Below, in pieces: positions 60,325-64,000 of a DNA stretch of 64,000 nt. The notes below the pieces were generated by a model. That model saw only the letters and a list, made by a program, of their open reading frames with translations, was not told the origin of the DNA and did no database searches. This stretch comes from QHXQ01 sp036389395 (GTDB lineage: Bacteria > Acidobacteriota > Blastocatellia > Pyrinomonadales > Pyrinomonadaceae), in the NCBI GenBank assembly GCA_036389395.1, contig DASVPY010000052.1, positions 1 through 64,000 on the forward strand, written 5' to 3'. Made by a program: the position numbers and the translations under genes. The number at the start of each line of letters is the position of its first letter. Within the stretch, counting starts at the first letter, position 1.

Positions 60325-61914
60325 ATGATCTTCCGCAGCCCCTTCCCAGAGATCGAGATCGCCGAGGCGGCGTTGACGCCGTTCGTCTTCGAGCGCGCGG
60401 ACGAGTTGGGCGCGAAGCCCGCGCTCGTGGAGGGCGTGAGCGGGCGCGCGATCAGTTACGCCGAGCTGGCCGCGCAGGTGCGGCGCGTGGCCGCGGGGTT
60501 CGCGGCGCGGGGCTTGCGCAAGGGCGACGTGGTCGGCGTCCTCTGCCCGAACTGCCCGGAGTTCGCGCTCGCGTTCTACGGCGCGACGCTCGCGGGCGGC
60601 GTCGTCACGCCGATCAACCCGCTCTACACGCCCGAAGAGATCGCGCACCAGCTCCGTAACTCGGGCGCGCGCTTCATGCTCACCGCGCCCGCGCTGTTGG
60701 AGAAGGCGCGCGCCGCGGCGCAGTTGGCGGGCGTCGAAGAGTTGTTCGTCACGGGCGCGGCGGCGGCGGGCGCGAGCGCGTTCGCCTCTCTACTGACAAC
60801 AGACACGGATGCGCCGCACGTCGAGATCGAGCCGCGCCGAGACCTCGCCGCGCTCCCTTATTCGAGCGGCACGACGGGCGTCGCCAAAGGCGTCATGCTG
60901 ACGCACCACAACCTCGTCGCCAACCTCTGCCAGATCGCGGGCACGACGCACGTCAGCGAGGCCGACACGCTCATCTGCGTGCTGCCGCTCTTCCACATCT
61001 ACGGGCTGCAAGTGATCCTGGGCGCGGGCCTGCGCGCGGGCGCGACCATCGTCCTGCTGCCGCGCTACGAGCTGGCCGACGTGCTGCGCGTGATTGAAAC
61101 CTACCGCGTCACCTTCGCCCACCTCGTCCCGCCGATCCTGCTCGCGCTCGCGCGCCACGAAGCGGTCGCCGACTACGACCTGTCGTCGCTCAAGACGATC
61201 TTCTCCGGGGCCGCGCCCCTGAGCGAAGAGATCGCGCGCACCGTCGCCGAACGCTTCGACTGTCGCATCCGGCAGGGCTACGGCATGACCGAGACCGCGC
61301 CCGTCATCCACATGGTGCCGCACGAGCCGGCGGCGGCGGGCGGGCGCTATCACTCGGTCGGCTGGTGCGCGCCCGCGACCGAGTGCAAGATCGTGGACGA
61401 GGCGGGGCAGCGCGTGGGCGTGGGCGTGCGCGGCGAAATCTGCGCGCGCGGGCCGCAGGTCATGCGCGGCTATCTGAACAACCCGACCGCGACCGCCGCG
61501 ACCATAGACGCAGACGGCTGGCTGCACACCGGCGACATCGGCTACGCCGACGCCGACGGCTACTTCTTCATCGTGGATCGCGTCAAGGAGCTGATCAAAT
61601 ACAAAGGCTTTCAGGTCGCGCCCGCCGAACTCGAAGCCCTGCTGCTCACGCACCCGGCGGTCGCGGACGCGGCGGTCGTCCCCAGCCCCGACCCCGAAGC
61701 CGGCGAAGTGCCCAAGGCGTTCGTCGTGCTGCGCGACGCGGCGCGGGCCGAGCCGGCGACGATGGAAGAATTGCTCACCTACGTCGCCGCGCGCGTCGCG
61801 CCGCACAAGAAGGTGCGCCGCCTTGAGTTCGTCACACAGATACCCAAATCCGCCTCTGGCAAAATCCTGCGCCGCGTCCTCACCGCGCGCGAACGCGCCG
61901 AAGGCACGAGTTGA
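60325..61914 (+). CDS. AMP-forming acyl-CoA/4-coumarate-CoA ligase family protein
   Basis: A 529-residue ANL-superfamily ligase that activates a carboxylate as its adenylate and then the CoA thioester. Start ATG 60325 has GGAGG about 13 nt upstream. Motifs in order: P-loop YSSGTTGVAKGVMLTHHNLV, LPLFHIYGLQV, YGMTET (A5), GWLHTGDIGYAD (A7), VDRVKELIKYKGFQVAPAEL (A8) and the catalytic Lys in PKSASGKILRR (A10). Sequence order and length fit the 4-coumarate/medium-chain fatty acid ligase group; the acid is unknown. A 13-bp hairpin follows the gene. Confidence 0.93.
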   Translation: MIFRSPFPEIEIAEAALTPFVFERADELGAKPALVEGVSGRAISYAELAAQVRRVAAGFAARGLRKGDVVGVLCPNCPEFALAFYGATLAGGVVTPINPLYTPEEIAHQLRNSGARFMLTAPALLEKARAAAQLAGVEELFVTGAAAAGASAFASLLTTDTDAPHVEIEPRRDLAALPYSSGTTGVAKGVMLTHHNLVANLCQIAGTTHVSEADTLICVLPLFHIYGLQVILGAGLRAGATIVLLPRYELADVLRVIETYRVTFAHLVPPILLALARHEAVADYDLSSLKTIFSGAAPLSEEIARTVAERFDCRIRQGYGMTETAPVIHMVPHEPAAAGGRYHSVGWCAPATECKIVDEAGQRVGVGVRGEICARGPQVMRGYLNNPTATAATIDADGWLHTGDIGYADADGYFFIVDRVKELIKYKGFQVAPAELEALLLTHPAVADAAVVPSPDPEAGEVPKAFVVLRDAARAEPATMEELLTYVAARVAPHKKVRRLEFVTQIPKSASGKILRRVLTARERAEGTS

Positions 61915-61917
61915 GCC

Positions 61918-61952
61918 GCGCGCGGCCGTCGTCTCAAGTGACGGCCGCGCGC
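61918..61952 (+). terminator. hairpin terminator after the acyl-CoA ligase gene
   Basis: GCGCGCGGCCGTC pairs perfectly with GACGGCCGCGCGC (13 bp) around a 9-nt loop. It starts 4 nt after the stop codon and is followed by CTTTGCC, so it is a terminator with a weak T-tract. Confidence 0.7.
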
Positions 61953-62022
61953 CTTTGCCCCGCGCGCCGCTTCACGCTAGAGTAGCGTCTGTTAACACCA
62001 ATCCAAGCGCAAGGAAAAACAG

Positions 62023-63447
62023 ATGCGTCGAAGTGTCTCCGCGGCCCGCGTCCTGCTCTCAGCGTTCTTGCTGTTGACCGTCAGCACGGCCCTCGTGCCC
62101 GAAGCTCCGGCGCAGCGGCGTGCGGCGCGAAACGCGACGGCGGCCGGGCCGCGCAACGCGCGCGACCCGGAGATCGCGCGGATGCTCGCGGAGATTGACG
62201 CGCGCAACATCGAGCGCACCGTCCGCAAGCTCGTCTCTTTCGGCACGCGCAACACGCTGTCGGCGCAGGACGACCCGGCGCGCGGCATCGGCGCGGCGCG
62301 CGATTGGCTCTATGGTGAGTTCCAACAGATCGCGCAACAGTCCGGCGGGCGCATGACGGTCGAGCTACAGGGCTTCACGCAGGAGCCGGGGCGCTTCCAG
62401 CGCATCACGCGCCCGACGCGGCTGACGAACGTCGTCGCCACGCTGCGCGGCACGCAGCCCGCTTCCGTCGCGCGCACCTACGTCGTCAGCGGGCACTACG
62501 ACTCGATGTGCTCCAGCCCGACCGACGCCGCCTGCGACGCGCCCGGCGCGAACGACGACGCGTCGGGCACGGCCGCCGGGCTTGAGCTGGCGCGCGTCAT
62601 GGCGCGGCGCGAGTTCGACGCGACGATCATCTTCATGGCGGTCGCGGGCGAGGAGCAGGGTCTCGTCGGCGCGACCTACTTCGCCGAGCAGGCCCAAAAG
62701 CAGAAACTCGACATCGAGGCGATGTTCACGAACGACATTGTGGGCAACACCTTGGGCGGCAACGGCGTGCGCGACCGCCGCTCTGTGCGCGTCTTCTCCG
62801 AGGGCGTGTCTTCGGCCGAGACGCCGCAGGAGGCGACGACGCGGCGCGGCGTCGGCGGCGAAACCGACGCGCCCTCGCGCCAACTCGCCCGCTTCATCCG
62901 CGAGACGGCGCAAACCTACTTGCCCGGCTTCGACGCGCGGCTCGTCTACCGCCGCGACCGCTACCTGCGCGGCGGCGATCACATCCCGTTCCTTGAGCGC
63001 GGCTTCGCGGCCGTGCGCTTCACAGAGCCGAACGAGAACTACGACCACCAGCACCAGAACGTCCGCACCGAAGCGGGCCGGGTCTTCGGCGACCTGCCGG
63101 AGTTCGTAGACTTCGCTTACGTCGCGCAGGTGGCGCGCGTGAACGCCGCCGCGCTCGCCGTGCTGGCGCGCGCGCCCGCGCGGCCCAAGCAGGCGGGGCT
63201 GCTCACGCGCCGGCTGACCAACGACACGGACTTGCAGTGGGCGGCGAACGCGGAGCCTGACCTGGCCGGCTACGAGGTGGTCTGGCGCGACACGACCGAG
63301 CCGGTCTGGACGCACGCGCGCTTCGTCGGCCCAGCGACGACCTACACGCTGCCCGGCATGTCGAAGGACAACTACTTCTTCGGCGTCCGCGCCGTGGACA
63401 CGCAAGGCCACCGCAGCCCCGTCAGCTACCCCGCGCCCGTGCGCTAA
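62023..63447 (+). CDS. secreted M28-family zinc aminopeptidase with FN3 domain
   Basis: A 474-residue exported peptidase. The signal peptide is about residues 1-30 (LLSAFLLLTVSTALVPEAPA-Q). The M28 domain has the zinc ligands His in VVSGHYDS, Asp in GANDDASGTAAG and the catalytic Glu pair in AVAGEEQGLVG, plus later ligands in MFTNDIVGN and YDHQHQN. A C-terminal FN3-like domain (about 390-470: LQWAANAEPDLAGYEVVWRD, YFFGVRAVDTQGHRSPVS) follows. It probably cleaves N-terminal residues from extracellular peptides. A copy of the 142-bp repeat lies right after the stop. Confidence 0.93.
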   Translation: MRRSVSAARVLLSAFLLLTVSTALVPEAPAQRRAARNATAAGPRNARDPEIARMLAEIDARNIERTVRKLVSFGTRNTLSAQDDPARGIGAARDWLYGEFQQIAQQSGGRMTVELQGFTQEPGRFQRITRPTRLTNVVATLRGTQPASVARTYVVSGHYDSMCSSPTDAACDAPGANDDASGTAAGLELARVMARREFDATIIFMAVAGEEQGLVGATYFAEQAQKQKLDIEAMFTNDIVGNTLGGNGVRDRRSVRVFSEGVSSAETPQEATTRRGVGGETDAPSRQLARFIRETAQTYLPGFDARLVYRRDRYLRGGDHIPFLERGFAAVRFTEPNENYDHQHQNVRTEAGRVFGDLPEFVDFAYVAQVARVNAAALAVLARAPARPKQAGLLTRRLTNDTDLQWAANAEPDLAGYEVVWRDTTEPVWTHARFVGPATTYTLPGMSKDNYFFGVRAVDTQGHRSPVSYPAPVR

Positions 63448-63462
63448 AGCGCGCAACTCACA

Positions 63463-63604
63463 GCCGGGAGCGCGGGCATCCCTGCCCGCCATGAGCGCGT
63501 GAGCGCGAACAGGAAGGAGCGGCGGCGCTCAAGGTTGAAAGCCCATGTTTCTTCTTTAGCGTGCTGGCGCACGCTTGGCGGGCCGGGATGCCCGCGCCCC
63601 CGGC
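63463..63604. repeat. 142-bp nested inverted repeat, copy A4
   Basis: Same terminal inverted repeats and inner structure as copies at 6792, 15895 and 37223. It lies 15 nt past the stop of the M28 peptidase gene. Confidence 0.9.
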
Positions 63605-63748
63605 AATAGGCAACCTGATGTCTTTTACGCCGCGCACTTTTCCCCAACTTTTGCGCGAGGCGGCGCGTCTAACTCGTCGGTGCGAGCATGAAAACGGGCC
63701 GGCTGCGGTCGTTTCCCGTGCCTGGTTCCCAATCAAAACGGTGGCGAT

Positions 63749-64000
63749 ATGAAGAACCTCGGACACAGACGTATTCATCCGTTCGCGCGCGCGTGGGCGC
63801 TCGTGTTGGCGTCGGCGCTGCTAGGTGGCGCGTTGCCGGTCGCGCCCGCAAACGCGCAGGTGAAACGGGCGGCGCAACGTTTGAGCGACGAGCAGCGGGT
63901 CGCGCACGCGCTCAACCGGCTGGCGTTCGGCCCGCGCCCCGGCGAGATCGAGCGCGTCCGGCAGTTGGGTCTCGAACGCTGGCTCGAGCAGCAGTTGCAC
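63749..64000 (+). CDS. DUF1800 protein, N-terminal part (runs off the window)
   Basis: An ATG at 63749 opens a frame of 84 codons that runs to the window end without a stop. It has a signal peptide (AWALVLASALLGGALPVAPA-NAQ). After it, RVAHALNRLAFGPRPGEIER and the following QLGLERWLEQQL are the characteristic opening of DUF1800, a large exported family found in Acidobacteria, often next to DUF1501. Function is unknown. The C-terminal bulk lies outside the window. Confidence 0.88.
   Translation, partial: MKNLGHRRIHPFARAWALVLASALLGGALPVAPANAQVKRAAQRLSDEQRVAHALNRLAFGPRPGEIERVRQLGLERWLEQQLH

Overview
The window is very GC-rich bacterial DNA with long, co-oriented reading frames. Its gene content fits an Acidobacteriota genome, most likely class Blastocatellia (inference from gene families; no rRNA is present to test it). 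The pointers are Ser/Thr kinases fused to TolB-like and TPR modules, an ECF sigma factor next to such a kinase, CHAT-TPR proteins, BNR/sortilin-type propellers, long sigma/anti-sigma pairs, a DUF1800 protein and many intergenic palindromes. No tRNA, rRNA or CRISPR array was seen.

Layout. 1-6.7 kb: a cut-off HXXEE protein, a small membrane protein, then an ECF sigma factor followed by a 1735-residue kinase. 6.9-14.9 kb: a secreted BNR propeller protein, a YcaQ-type DNA glycosylase, a short-chain dehydrogenase and GlgX. 15-18.8 kb: small proteins (a zinc-ribbon protein, a holin-like set with Lys-rich tails, an NYN nuclease). 18.9-25.7 kb: Ppk1, a GNAT acetyltransferase, NDH-2, a DM13 protein and a YVTN propeller. 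25.9-35 kb: a sigma/anti-sigma pair, a CHAT-TPR protein, an MFS transporter, and an ECF sigma factor with two paralogous mini anti-sigma proteins. 35-43.8 kb: a REC-PAS-GGDEF-EAL protein, an MGDG-synthase-type glycosyltransferase and a 1735-residue subtilisin. 44.4-49.9 kb: type IV pilus genes pilB, an unknown gene, pilT and pilC. 49.9-53 kb: a low-GC island. 53-57.5 kb: tyrS, a TPR protein, queC and queE. 57.6-64 kb: another sigma/anti-sigma pair, an acyl-CoA ligase, an M28 peptidase and the start of a DUF1800 gene.

The most interesting locus is the low-GC island (50146-52885). It is a tightly packed four-gene minus-strand operon with gaps of 4, 2 and 1 nt. It encodes a three-helix membrane protein with a secretion signal, a 119-residue protein beginning Met-Gly-Gly, an 89-residue protein, and a divergent QueC-like ATP-pyrophosphatase. 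The housekeeping QueC and QueE lie 4-7 kb away. QueC-like enzymes are known from the Qat and type IV CBASS anti-phage systems, but none of those systems' other components is here, so this may be an undescribed QueC-based defence or protein-modification system. A 23-bp-period repeat array resembling an IS21-family end and a strong hairpin mark its left edge.

The second theme is intergenic structure. There are four copies of a 141-142-bp nested inverted repeat, each at the 3' end of a gene, and at least a dozen palindromes whose arms are built from short tandem units, one with perfect 35-bp arms. The third theme is regulation: four sigma factors, four anti-sigma proteins, a sigma factor that may be activated by its neighbouring kinase, and a c-di-GMP protein whose cyclase domain has lost key residues and whose gene is preceded by three iterons at exact 19-bp spacing.
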